Assembly (NCBI GenBank): GCA_037176845.1
Contig: JAYKXP010000103.1
Coordinates: 62,001-126,000 of the forward strand
DNA from: Paramarasmius palmivorus
Lineage: Eukaryota > Basidiomycota > Agaricomycetes > Agaricales > Marasmiaceae
DNA length: 64,000 nucleotides
Direction of reading: 5' to 3'
Part shown: piece after piece, positions 23,820 through 35,448 of the stretch
How the letters are laid out: each line of letters starts with the position of its first letter
How positions within the stretch are numbered: position 1 is the first letter of the stretch
Translations under genes and position numbers: made by a program
The notes under the pieces: model-generated
Told to the model about the DNA's origin: nothing
The model's input: only the letters and a program-made list of their open reading frames with translations
Database searches by the model: none

Positions 23820-25950
23820 AGCACGTACCGAGTGTCGAAAAACCCTTGTGACAGTGATGTTCTAGCCTTTTTCAGGTTAGCGGTAAGTAAATACTGAGCG
23901 AAGACATCCAGAGTCCAACAAATACTCCGAGAAGCTGATGAACAGATCATACGCGAGTAATCACAAATACCAGCCGTTCTTTGGGGTAGTTTTATTTTTA
24001 ATTATATATTGCAGGGTGGGGGTGGGGGTGGGTGGACACTCCGGCAGCTTTTGTCCTGAAGAAAGGGAGTAAACGGATTTTACTACGAGCTTTTAATAAT
24101 TAACGCAAATAGATTACTCTGAAAGCGTACCTCCAACACTGCAAGTAATAACTTGATACTTGAAATGCGCAAACCGTCTCAGGGCCAATATGCCCCACGC
24201 GATTGGCTTAAACGCTTAAAAACGACCCAGTACGAAAAGCATTGCATTCCCCGTTTTATTTTTCTGCCATAAGTATTCCAGACGCTCTGAGAGTCTTCAA
24301 AATCCTCGTGGGTGGTGTAACCCTGAAAACTGAATACTATTATGAGCGCTAACGAATCAGAGTAAAACAGATACCTTTGGGAGGTTGAATAACGTACCAA
24401 GTTTTAAATATACCAAGACTTTATGACGCTCCGGGTAACAAAGATTACTAGAAGGATTCAACGGTAATGATCAGAGTTCAGAAATACTCCCAGGAGCAGG
24501 AAAAAAAATCGCCACCGGAGTTTTTTTCGTGATACTGTAATTCGATTTCTCTGTCAGAGTGTCCCCGATACTCTGGGAGTCTTTCTACATGGCGTAACCG
24601 AATACTTTTTTGAGCGTTAAACGATCAGAGTAAATGGGGATACTTCTGTGAGGCCTGAATAAACGTACCAAGTTTTTGAAATATACCAGACTTGGTTACG
24701 CTCCGGTAGCCAGATACTAGAAGGATCAAAACGGGGGGCAATGATTTTTTCAGGGGGAGTTCAGAAATAACTCCATGAGCAGGAAAATCGCCCAACCGAG
24801 AGTTTCGGCGTGATACTGTATTTTCGTTTCTCTGTCCCATAGGAAGTGGGTTTTCCCAGATACTCTGGGTGTTCTTTCTAACATGGGGGCGTAACCGAAT
24901 ACATGGGAGCGTTAAACGATCAGGGGGGATGGTAAAAAATGGATTACTCTTGTGAGGTTGAATTAAACAAATACCCAAGTTTTTGAAATTACCAGGGACT
25001 TGTTAACGCTCCCCGGTAAACCAGGAATACTAGAAGGATGGGTGAACGTCAATGGGTCAGAGAGTTCAGAAAATACTATATGGGCAGGAAAAAATCATAC
25101 CGAGAGTTTTGTGATACTGTACTTTTTCTCGAATGGAGTTTAGGAACGCTGATTACTCTGAGCCTTCTGGTGGGGGGTTCGATGAAGACGGAGTGAATGG
25201 AAAGGCACTTTACATAGAGCTCACGCGCGGCTTCGACGCGATTGTGCAATAGATACCTAAGGCGAGCTAGAAGTACGTACCATGGGATTGCAAATATCCC
25301 CACTCGTTCTGTCCAAGCGTCCAGAACCTCGGAACCTTGAAGATCGCGCATTGTGGATACTATGAGTCCGACAATCAGGGTAAAAATAGATAACTCTGCG
25401 GAGATGGAAGGACGTACCGAGATGTTGAAATACTAGGCCTTATTACGTTGCAGTAAAGAGATACTGAAAGGATACGTCAAAGTGCAGAAATACTTACGTG
25501 AATAGCTGGAAGGGCATGCCTGGGGAGTAGTTGTGATTTACTGGTCTTTCCCTGCCGAAGTTGTCCAGATACCCTACACATGCATCAATCGCTGCAGAGT
25601 ATTTGGATACTGCTAATTCGTACCGGCGAGTATTTGAAAATACCAGTCCTTGTTACGAACCCTTCCCTGACGCTCTGCGGTAACGGACCACCAGAAGTAT
25701 CAATGTTCTAAGTCAACAAATACTCCATGAGCTGAAAGATCGTCCCCAGGTGTGGTGCAACTGACGTTTGTTGTGACTACGTCAGAGTTGGTCAAAACTC
25801 TCTGGGGGGCAAAAGAAATTTTATACTACGAAGTCAAAATGGTCAGTATATAGATACCCTGCGAGCTAGTTTTATGGTCATACCAGGAGTGCCTAGAATA
25901 CTAGCTTGTCAGAGTCTATGCCGCGCGTCATGAACGGCTGTGCGGCTTTC
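23820..25950. repeat. Tandem/dispersed repeat, units about 270-300 bp
   Basis: A unit opening CGTACCAAGTTTTxAAATAT and containing ACTAGAAGGAT, CAGAGTTCAGAAATACT, GTGATACTGTA and GGCGTAACCGAATAC recurs near 24394, 24664 and 24964. More diverged versions begin near 23825, 25412 and 25620. Copies differ mainly by homopolymer length. No coding capacity. Confidence 0.8.
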
Positions 25951-26125
25951 AAGCCGAGTTGAATAAGCAATTCTCACGCTGCGCTTGCCAATTCCCCGCC
26001 GAGGTCCTCGTAGGTCCTAGTTCACGGATACCCCAACAATACGAAACGTAGTAATAATTAAAAAAATTTCCAGGAGGATCTATTTGTTTCAAATCATATT
26101 TTTAGGCCACTTGACATCAAATCGA

Positions 26126-26565
26126 GCGGGCTCTCTTCCTTGAAATCGGCTCCCCGCTCGACCTTCCTTCACTCCAGGCTCGAAGGTTTTATCGGGAATC
26201 AAACCTGACGGCTGCCCCGAATTCGACGGTTTCTTGGGTTTTCTCCCCTTCGCACCAGAGCGATTCGTAGTATCTGATCTCAAGAGTGTAGTGGTCGATG
26301 ATCGCCTGAAGCCACACAGAAATTTGGTTTTGAACCTGTGCAATGCTGTTTCTCAGGCTGATGGCGAGGAGCTGGTGGTTGTAGGTTATTTTCCTGTGAC
26401 GACGGGGAGGCCTGAAAAGGCATTCTGTGATTAATGTCATCCGACCTCCTCCGCCGCAACTGGCAGGTGGTGAATTCTGGGGGAGCGATGAGGACGAAGA
26501 TGAGGATGAAAGCTCCAACGAAGACATGGGCACGGGTATCAACATAGACGGACTATTATCTGTGT
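26126..26565 (+). CDS. MYND-gene 5'-end copy with acidic tail, probable fragment
   Basis: The plus strand contains a 36-base stretch (26146-26181 region) identical to the reverse complement of 5467-5502, the first exon of the MYND gene, and flanking DNA is also similar. It encodes GSPLDLPSLQARRFYRES (GSPLDLPSLQARMFCRAS in the MYND gene), then runs on as DLKSVVVDDRLKPHRNLVL and GEELVVVG. A later frame, possibly spliced, ends EFWGSDEDEDEDESSNEDMG...DGLLSV before TAG at 26565. It may be a truncated third paralog. Confidence 0.35.
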
Positions 26566-26633
26566 AGGAACGCTTTGATCATAATTACACAATTTCACAA
26601 TCTCGGTCGTTCACTAACTGCCATATATGTGAA

Positions 26634-27180
26634 CTAATGTACTTTTGTCTCTCCAAAATCGACCTTGGAATGCTCTTCGCTCCGGTGAATGATTTCAAGC
26701 ACGTCTGCCAAACCCACCTCTTGGTCAAAACTTTCGGAGAAGAGCAAGTGATAACGAACCTTGGAACCACACATACACTCAAACGGATCCGAGGCATTCC
26801 ATTCCGTCGATGGATAGAAGAACGTAAGCTCGTCTCCTGTCTTGACATCCCTCAACGCAACGGCCTTCCACTCTTGACCTGATAAATCGAATGCAATGTT
26901 GGGTTCGCAAGAGTGGTTAGCTATAGTCCAGGCGTTAGAGCTTACGCTGAAGATTAGCTGCCATACGTACTGAAAACCAGATCAGAGCTCAATTCAATAT
27001 GTTCATTTACGCCAATTTGAACGGTCATTCTACTTCGAGAAGCAGGCCTTGCGCTCGAAAGATTGCATATTACTTCGCCGGCTTTGAATCCCAGTGAGGT
27101 TTCATCGGACGTCATCGGACGCCATAGGGCAAAGTCAAACGACGTCCCATAACGTCCCATGGCATCCTATAGCGTGCTTA
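26634..27180 (-). CDS. Small SET-domain protein
   Basis: Reverse exons give GFKAGEVICNLSS (start of a SET domain), TVQIGVNEHIEL, then after a short intron region NAWTIANHSCEPNIAFDLSG, with the NHSCxPN cofactor/substrate motif. This runs directly into TGDELTFFYPSTEWNASDPF and a cysteine cluster FECMCGSK typical of the post-SET end, and stops at 26634. SET proteins transfer methyl groups from S-adenosylmethionine to lysines; the substrate cannot be inferred. At about 170-180 residues it is short but within the range of stand-alone fungal SET proteins. The start codon and first exon boundary are not certain; an upstream ATG lies near 27160 in GACGTC-rich repeat sequence. Confidence 0.65.
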
Positions 27181-28003
27181 ACTCGGAATATTTCAGACAC
27201 CATGGGATGGAATAGGATGATATCGGACAGGCACTAGGGTCATTTTGTGATAGGGTATTCGGGCTCCATTCCTTTCTGGATCTTGTAGTAAAATCGATGT
27301 ATTCATAGCTATTACTATACAAACATCGTACATAGCCCTGACATACCTCGACACCGACTGCCGCCGTCAAGTACCCCTTGCGCAACCCTATGCCCTGACA
27401 CGACTCTTCTCTCCCATTCCTAGGTTCTCATTCGAAGTCTTCAGTTGTGTCTGGCTGCTGGCATCCTGGAATGTAGTCAGCGGGGTACCGGCACTACATA
27501 GTGATATAACTTACCACAGAGCAGTAAATATCCTCTGAAATGCATTTCTGAAACTCGTCGTCAGGCTGATAAGAGATATAGAGTATTGACTGCGTACCTG
27601 CCTTCAATAACTCGTACCCAGCTTCCTAAACCTGACCCACAGCCCTTCTATCTCAATCCGATATCGTGACGACGCGTCCACAACGCGTCGTGCTGCAAAG
27701 AGAATGCTGGAAAGCGGAGTGGAAAGGGGATGATGGTGGTTGGGGGAAAGAATGGAGCGCGGGAAAGTCGTGAGCAAAGGGCCTGTTTGACCCTGACGCG
27801 CACGGACCAACGTTGGGAAACGTGGCAAACAGTAGTGACGGCGGTGAAATGACTTGGAGTTTCTACCAAGTTCTTCTAACGACTATAGGGCAGGCAAAGA
27901 TCTAGGTATGTCCCTCAATCCCCTAAAATCCGATTTGAGTCCGATAACATCCTCTATTCGCATGATTTCCTCCATAGCGTCCCATGGCGTCTGATGACGT
28001 CCA
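27100..28003. repeat. Inverted GGACGTCATCGGACGCC motif pair
   Basis: CGGACGTCATCGGACGCCAT at 27108-27127 matches, in inverse orientation, TGGACGTCATCAGACGCCAT read from the reverse strand at 27977-28003. The words CGTCCCATGGC also occur directly at both ends, and GGACA(G)GCACTAGGGTCATT recurs near 27226 and 28245. This could mark a small non-autonomous element or local satellite DNA. Confidence 0.4.
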
Positions 28004-28684
28004 CGCACATCTCGTTGGGTTTGAATTCCTGTATGGGTTTAAAGGGGTTAACAGTGGTGTTGTATATAGAGGCGCGCTACATACCCTTTTGGCGTGTAAC
28101 GAGGATCTATACGCCCCAGGAGCGAAATGTACCTCGAATAGGTCGGGATGTGTGGGGATGTGGCCTTCGGGAGACATAGCGCCGATTGTTTTAGAGATCG
28201 TCATCGTTCAGTTATATGTAGCAGGAGGAGCGTTGAATCAGGGGTGTCGGACACTAGGGTCATTGAGGAACGTGCTATATGTAGGCCGCCCGACAATCAG
28301 ATGAAAGAAAGACGAATCGATAATTCTGTAAATCAAGGTGACGACTCGCGGACTGATGCGTCGATTAACGTGATTGACCATTCCCACTGGAATATTTGCA
28401 ATTGCGAGGAGAAACGTTGAGCCAGGTTGAGCCCTATTGGGTCTCAGGTGATGCCAAGTATCTCCGGATCTAGATTGCTCCAATCAGATATTTTACAGTG
28501 TTTTACCAACAGAGCTCTGAGGCCTCCTGTGAACCGACAAAGAGACAATTACAGGCTGATTTCAATGGATATTCGATTAGAAAGTAGTATGGTAGACAAA
28601 AGCCAAACTGGAAAAGTCAAATGAGTGCAAACATCCCTTGGGATGATACCTGCTCACCCCTGCCAGCTTTCCATGTTCACGATT
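27181..28684. other. No firm gene; possible F-box-type fragment
   Basis: A reverse frame at 27604-27828 includes LFAARRVVDASSRYRIEIEGL, resembling a segment common in mushroom F-box proteins, but it has no joinable partners. The rest shows only short unrecognised frames and the inverted motif described separately. Confidence 0.3.
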
Positions 28685-29667
28685 CTACTCACAACCGTCA
28701 TCCTCAGGTGGCTCGTCTTCGTCCTCTCCCTCGTCGCTGTATGGATCTTCACAGCTTGCCATGCAGGCTATATCCTTCAACCGTTTCGCCCCAGCCTTGT
28801 TTGGATCTGTCCAAGACGTGACACGGGGATCCTGCTTCAGAACGTTCCTAGCAATGCGCTCCGCTCGGACTTCCAGATTATTCTTGTCGAGAGCTTCTCC
28901 ATAAGCATTCAAGGACCACTTGAAAGGTTCCATTGCATCGATTTCGCCATTTTCTGCCTTGGTACGCATCTCGATGAGCGTAGGTTTGACGCTTTCCATC
29001 TAATGTCTTCCTAGTGAGCATTATCTTCTGTCACTAACAAAATGGATATGATACTCACAAACTCGCCCATACGGCGATTTTTCTCCTTGGTTTCCCTGAA
29101 AAACTCCGTATACAGCCCTATCCAGTCTATCTTGACCTCAAGTTTATCCCAGTCAACTTCCATGCTTGGTACCCATGTGTCGTTGACATAATGCCGGATT
29201 TGAACGACTATCTCAGGTCTATGGGGCGGATTTCCGTAGTCGAAGACTTTTTTGACCTTTGTAACGAGTTTAGTCCTCCTTGCTTCGTCTGTCGTGTCTT
29301 CTTCAGAAGGCTCTTGAGCGGTCGTTCCCGTCGATATGCGAAAAGTGAAGTTCGGTGCCTACGAGAATGGAACAAATTGGAAAACGAATGGAGCCAAGAG
29401 AACCTGTCACGCACCTGCATGAAGGAGCCTCAGATACGTTTTGTTGATATGCCTGGAAATGAAAACCCTTTCGACTGCATCCTTGAAACCTTCCCGGCCC
29501 GTTGTCCACAGCCAGGTCAGTTCGTGCTCCTTGGCACCGATATATAGCAGAATGTTATAATAGAGCTCGGGAGGAAACGGCTGAGGTGGTGTTGACGCGT
29601 TCTTGAGATTGAGGACCATGGGGAACAAAAAGCGGGCTAGGGTTTTCATCGCGGCAATGGGCGGCAT
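28685..29667 (-). pseudogene. F-box-like family gene B, single frameshift
   Basis: Three exons aligned to gene A next door: 29415-29667, 29059-29358 and 28685-28999. The start is MPPIAAMKTL (ATG at 29667), followed by an F-box-like start (PFPPELYYNILLYIGAKEHEL) and FKDAVERVFISRHINKTYL. Exon 2 begins GTELHFSHIDGNDRSRA, then must change frame by one base near 29315 to read EPSEEDTTDEARRTK, VVQIRHYVNDTWVPSMEVDW and YTEFFRETKEKNRRM. The C-terminal exon is acidic. Exon 2 is 300 nt against 302 in gene A, so the total (868 nt) is not divisible by three. It is either a recent pseudogene or a consensus error. A short deletion (GREGF for CRGVSRDF in A) is also present. Confidence 0.7.
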
Positions 29668-30080
29668 AACGAAAACGACGGACTCCCACGCATCACGACA
29701 GTCCTGGGTCAAGGTTTTATGAGCAAGGTGAGTCGGCTTCCCTGAATATTCAAGAGCAGAAGAATCTGAATCTGGTATAGATTGAAACAGGTATGATACA
29801 GAGTATGTAGTAAGGGCTGGCAAATCAAAACAGGTGAGCAATGCGATTGAGTCGGGCTAGGGTCGGTTCAACGCATCCATCCATTCCAGCTGAAACCCTG
29901 TCAACACCTTTCCCTGAGCTATACCATCCGCCTCTTCGCTCCAGCTCTTATCCCTTTGTCCGGAAATGGCCAAAAGAAAGCTTCTGGTTCGTCAACAGGG
30001 CGATCTATCATCGTATGTTTCAGAATATATCACTCGTGAAAGTCGTTCGATGTTGCATACCTTCATGCGTTCCCAGAGCT
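29668..30080. other. Intergenic between paired F-box-like genes
   Basis: No conserved frame. It should carry the promoter of gene B and the terminator of gene A, but no clear TATA box was seen. Confidence 0.4.
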
Positions 30081-31100
30081 CTATTCCTCCGAAAATTCAT
30101 CTTCCTCGTCGGTCCATTCATCCTCCGAATCGTAGTCACCACCAATTTCACCGTCCGATTGCTCATCCTCGTCCTCTACTTCATCGTCGCTGTATTCTTC
30201 CCAGCCAGCAACGAAGTTGATAGATTTTACCCTTTGGTATCCAAGTTCATCTGAATCTGGGTCATTCCAAGGCGCAAGATCTGGACGTTCTCTGCGAACG
30301 TTCCACGCTATCCTTTCACTCCGAACTGCCCGTTTAGCGTCTTCAGACTCAGCCAAGTATGCCTTGCCAGCAATCAAAATCGCCTTATCCAGCTCTATTT
30401 GACCCCGATCTATCATTTCTCGCATCTGCATTAGTTTTCGTTGGTTGTGTCGATCTTTTTCCTAGAGAGTGCATCCATGTGAGGTATGTTATTGAAACAA
30501 CAAATGTTAGACTTACAAGCATCGCAACCCGTCGAGTATGCTCTTTCTCTTCCCTAAAATACTCGGTATACATCCCTCTCCAGTCTACGGTAGCCTCCAT
30601 AGCGTCCCAGTCGTACTCCAATATAGGTATCCACGTATCATTGGCATAGCTTCTAATATGGACGACTATCATGGGTGTATGGGGCGGTATACCATCCCCA
30701 AAGAACCTCTGCAACCGTGAGATAATTACAGGACGATCCTGAATCGATGTTTCTTCATCACGAAAGACTGCTCTGGAGGGATCGTCGGGATCGATGTGGG
30801 AGAATTGAAACTGAGTTCCTACGCAATGAGTCATGGTTGTACAACCACCAGAAGTATATATATGGGGGACTCACCTGCGTGAATAAACCGAATCCATGTC
30901 TTCTGAATATGTCTGGCAATGAACACCCTCTCCACAGCATCCTTGAAATCTCGCGAAACTCCACGGCAGGTGGTCCATAGAAATGTCAAATCGCTTTCCT
31001 TGACCCCGACAAACATGAGGATGTTGAAGAAGACATTAGAGTTGAACGAGAGAGGAGAGCTTGCGGACCTCGTCGAGGAAATCGCATTGCTCGTCACCAT
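30081..31100 (-). CDS. F-box-like family gene A, 302 aa
   Basis: Exons 30875-31100, 30517-30818 and 30081-30461 total 909 nt, an intact frame. The N-terminus has an F-box-like helix set (FNSNVFFNILMFVGVKESDL, then GVSRDFKDAVERVFIARH). The middle domain has FSHIDPDDPSRAVFRD, VHIRSYANDTWIPILEYDW and YTEYFREEKEHTRR. The C-terminal exon is a helix (REMIDRGQIELDKAILIAGK) and a very acidic tail. This architecture is common in expanded, uncharacterised Agaricomycete families; a role as ubiquitin-ligase adaptor is inference from the F-box-like start. Introns are 54-56 nt. The frameshifted paralog B lies directly downstream in the same orientation, so the pair arose by tandem duplication. Confidence 0.7.
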
Positions 31101-31339
31101 AGTGCATGCAAAACGTTGACGGTGCAGGGCAGGATGCCGCCGCGTGGGCGTCGGGCAAATTGAAAATTTAAATTTCCACGACACGCGTGTCACACATCAT
31201 GTGATCAGTCTCACGGACGCGAAGTCTGGTGAGACGCATAATTTCTTTTAAATATGGTGATGAGTATCTAACGGAAGGAAACATAGAAAAAGAGAATGAT
31301 AGACGCGTAAAAGCGACACTTAAAGAGATCGGGAATATC

Positions 31340-33324
31340 TCAGTCACGGTCAATGATTGGGTCGCCCTCTGCCTCGTTTCTCTTTGCACCTTTCTCTACC
31401 TCTAGATCCCAATCTGTTCCAAACCATACGACCAGGTATTCGCTGATCCCCACAACTGTCAGCCCAACAACCTGACCTAAGATCGAATAAGCCCGCAATA
31501 CCAAAAATATGATCTATGAATGACTTGCCAATCCATAGTCCTTGAAGCCCGAGCTGCGTTTTCTGATGGAAAGCAAGGGTGATTCCGAGAGGAAGGGCAA
31601 TGATGTAGTAGGCGATAAAGTTGAATATCGCTCCGAGATGTTGGCGGCCTATCGCGTAATAAGCCACGAGCACTTCGGAATCCAAATATCATTACGCTTA
31701 CCTTGTCCACGCAGGGCACCTCCACATGATCCAGCCAGACCATCCGAGATCTGGAAGGAGGCAACGAGAGGCATAACCTTGCTAACTAAACGAACAACGT
31801 CGATGTCATCGCTCATGACATATCCGCACACCTTGATGATAAAGCAACTCTTCAGTAGCTGTGGGCTAGATATTGAGGCAGCTTACATCCTTGAATATTA
31901 GCAGGGCCATCATGACAACGGCTCCCACAACAACGCTGAGGAATGCAGAGGCATGGGCCGCGTGCTTGGCACCAATAGCCGAACGAGCTCCGATAAGGTT
32001 TCCAACTCGGTTCGAGGCAGCTACTCCTATGCCAAAGGGCAAGGTATTTAGAACTACAAGTCATTCAGTTGAGAACCGTTCTACACCCCTAGAAGTGACA
32101 GCTTACTTTGATCAAATGTCATTATCACGGATTGGGCTGCGAGAGGCAAAGCGCCCAGTCGACCAGCACATAGAGCCACAATTTCAAAAGCAGCCCTAGA
32201 AATTTAGATAATGAGTATCATAGGATGTACAACATAAGCAAGGTTACCATTCTGTTCCGACCATAAGTATACCGGGTAGTGCAAGTTTGAGGAACATAAA
32301 GCAGCTTTTGATGTGGAAGATGCGGGAAAGCTGAAAACCACCCCATGTTCCCTGGGAGCGATGTGTCGGAGAGAAGGCGGTCAGAACTGCGAGTATTGCA
32401 AAAGCTAGCCAATAGGTGATGGATAATGCAGTGGGAGATCCCCAGAGTCCAAGGGAAGTGTGGTGTATTAGAGCGACATTCAGCCCTATGTTGATGGGGA
32501 ACATGATACCGAGTACAACCGTGGACAGTTGCATGATGCCTATACTAATGTGAGTAAGACATAACGAGCGATATCTCGGGTGGAAACGCACATTGACATT
32601 GAAGATACTTTTTCAAGCTCTCAAACCCAACATATCCAGGCGCTCCGAGAATAAGAATACGAAGGAATGTCTGCACATCACGACTCAAGGCTGCTGGTTG
32701 TCCCAGAGAAAGAAGTACGGGCTCAATGAATACCCAAAACACGCAAACTGGGATCAAGAGAATCCACAACAGGACAACACATCGTTGAAAATGAACCGAG
32801 AGGTCCGTTCGACGTATGCTGCCGGTGAATGCCTGAGATCCAAGGGTATCGAGAGCAGTTGTTCCTCCAAGTGCGATGCACCAACCTGCCAAAAAAAGCC
32901 TTCACTAGGATCGTACAGAGAATGGAGTAGCGAAGAAGAAGAATACTCGCCAGTTACGAATGCCAGCATCAAGGAAAACGCGGCCACCGAGAGTTCATGG
33001 GGTCCAAGACGCCCAGTAATGATAACAGAAACAGTTTGGATAGAGTTCTGAAGAATATAGGATAGGATTACTGGAGTATTCCATACCAATTAGTACCGAG
33101 TTGATGTGGTCGAGAACAAGGAAAGGCGTGAGAAATAACTGACCAGGAATGGAATCTCGAAAAATTGATTGCACAATTTTATACTCCGACAACAGACTTC
33201 TGCCACCAGCGTCCACTGGCTTGACAATCCCCATTTCGACGTTAGGGTCAGAGCCCTGGCTTTCGAGTGTCTCTGAGCGGGAGGGTGTTGCTAAGAGAGG
33301 CGTTCTCTCAGGCGAGGCCGTCAT
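31340..33324 (-). CDS. MATE-family multidrug/metabolite transporter, 509 aa
   Basis: Nine exons (33144-33324, 32951-33070, 32592-32885, 32248-32539, 32107-32195, 31887-32053, 31702-31831, 31529-31648, 31340-31476) sum to 1530 nt with an intact frame. Family signatures: [80 protein letters not shown]. About 12 membrane segments are expected; the cytosolic N-terminus ([18 protein letters not shown]) is Ser/Thr-rich. MATE proteins exchange H+ or Na+ for organic cations or secondary metabolites; here probably export at the plasma or vacuolar membrane. Two introns (after 32951 and 31529) start GC (GCGAGT and GCAAGT) rather than GT; no GT alternative keeps the frame. It is divergent from the agmatinase gene, 408 bp away. 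Confidence 0.93.
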
Positions 33325-33732
33325 CTGAATGATCTGATCCACAAGAGCTTGGGCGCAATTTCCGTGGGCAAACGTGAAGATGCAAGGTCAAATAGGACAG
33401 ACACTTCAAGTCACAAGAGCCTTTTATTCCACGGATACGGAGCTTAATTATACCAAAACTATAATTCAATTCTCTTATCTACTCTCCCGATTTTTCTGGC
33501 GGCAAGTTAGATTTTTTCTCCGTGTGGAATCCATCACCTCAAGGCAAAACACGCCTCTGGATGACCTTGTATGTACTCGGAAGCTCTTCAAATATGACGT
33601 GACACGGAATCTCATTATCTACCCAGGACATAGATTACGGGTCACATTTCAGCCACATTCTCAAGTAAAAAGGGTGTCTCTGTCCTAGGCAATTCTTTCT
33701 AACTTTCCCCCGCTTTCGAAAGTTTCCGTACC
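33325..33732. promoter_or_regulatory. Divergent intergenic promoter, MATE and agmatinase
   Basis: The 408 bp between the two start codons must carry both promoters. The agmatinase side is pyrimidine-rich just before the ATG (TTCTAACTTTCCCCCGCTTTC). No unambiguous TATA box was found. Shared regulation is inference from the spacing. Confidence 0.5.
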
Positions 33733-35448
33733 ATGGTCTCCTCTCTCAAATTTGTTGCCCTGACCTCCTTTGCTCTCGCTGCCGCTCATGAGCATAATAT
33801 ACATGACCAGGTTCCCCTCGATTACTTCAAGTTTCCTCTCGAAGGGCAGTATCGCACGTCTGCCGGAGAAGGCAAGTCGTCGTCGATTCCCTTGAATAAC
33901 ATCTAATTCTTTAATTAGTAACCGCCGACGCCGTCTTCTCAGGCATCACTACATTCGCCAAATTGCCTTGGGTACAGTGTTTCGGAAAGGATCGAGACAC
34001 AGCTTTCGACATCGCGTTTCTGGGTGCGCCCTTCGTAAGTACACCACTATCTAGGAGAATGCTAGAACAAATTAAAGTATACCTTTAGGACACCGGCACA
34101 AGCTATCGCCCTGGTGCACGCTTTGGGCCCGGTGGGTCATGATCATTCCTTGTCACGTCAAGGTTCAATAAACGTTTCTGGTAGCTGGCATACGGGCCGG
34201 ATCTCGTCGACTTACGCTTTATGGTGGCTACAATGTACCTCTCGAAGCGAATCCATTCAAATCAGGTCTCAGAATCGTCGATTGTGGAGATATCCCAGTA
34301 ACGTCAGTCATACCCTACGTTCCTGTAACGAATATGCTCATTATACCCTAGACCATACGACAACAAGTACGCTATCAAGCAGATCGAAGAGGGACACAAG
34401 AATCTTCTCCACAGAGAGCCCTTCTCTCCATTGGGGAATGATAGTCTAACGGGAGAACCTCTTGTTCCTCTGTCCGCCGACGGGAAGCATCACCCCCGCA
34501 TCATTACACTCGGCGGTGACCATACTATTGTACTTCCCCTTCTCCGTTCCATCCATTCAGCATACGGTCAGATCTCCGTCATACACTTCGACTCACATCT
34601 CGGTACGCCGTTCTTGACCGATAAGACTCCATGTATGATTCAATGTTGCCCTCTCAGATACGTGGAAACCGGCTGTCTTTGGTGGTGCTCCATCTGAACA
34701 AGCCGCCATTAACCATGGCACTTACTTTTACTGGGCTAGTCAAGAAGGGTTGATTAAGAACGGATCATCAATTGCAAGTGTCTTGTTCCGTTTCTCGTGC
34801 CTTTTATTTTGCACGCTCTATTTTTTGAGGAACTTGGATCCTAGTTTATTGTTCTCTACAGCACGGTGCTATCCGAACCACTTTGTCGAGCTTGGATGAC
34901 TACGACAACGATGACGCCTCGGGTTTCCTAAGGATTGAAGCTCGTGAAATTGATACCATTGGTGAGTAAATTGCCGCGCCACCCTGAAGTTACGCGTTTA
35001 TGTCTGACTTTTTAATTATTAGGTACTGAAGGAATTGTGCAAAAGATACGTGAGACGGTCGGGGACTCTCCTGTTTACTTGTCAATTGACGTGTGTTGAT
35101 TTCCTTGAACTTAGAGATTGTAATGTCGCTCATATGCTCTGTAGATTGACTCAATCGACCCCGCGTTTGCTCCAGCTACCGGAACGCCGGAAACTGGAGG
35201 CTGGACGACGCGTGAATTGAGGACGATTCTCCGTGGACTCGATGGTTTGCATATTGTCTCGGCTGATATCGTCGAGGTAGCACCTGCATACGATACGAAT
35301 GCTGAGTTAACTACTATGGCTGCAGCCGACGTGAGTAGAAATTCTTCCGCCGTGGAGTGGAACGAGCTAATGTTCCATAATATTACAGGCTCTATTCGAA
35401 GTCCTGACGGTTATGGCCAAGACCCCACTAGGTAAGGTTCAGGATTGA
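33733..35448 (+). CDS. Agmatinase/arginase-family ureohydrolase with signal peptide, 398 aa
   Basis: Ten exons (33733-33871, 33919-34034, 34089-34131, 34185-34302, 34352-34602, 34658-34773, 34862-34961, 35023-35090, 35145-35330, 35389-35448) total 1197 nt. The N-terminus [20 protein letters not shown] is a typical secretion signal. Metal-binding blocks of the ureohydrolase fold are all present: GGDHT, DSHLDTW, and [19 protein letters not shown], plus [18 protein letters not shown] and the late conserved [17 protein letters not shown] segment ([11 protein letters not shown]). These bind two Mn ions and hydrolyse a guanidino group to urea; agmatine to putrescine is the closest guess, but the substrate is not settled by motifs. 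Introns 1 and 6 have GCAAGT donors. The frame ends PLGKVQD before TGA. Neighbours are a MATE exporter and an amino-acid permease. Confidence 0.92.
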
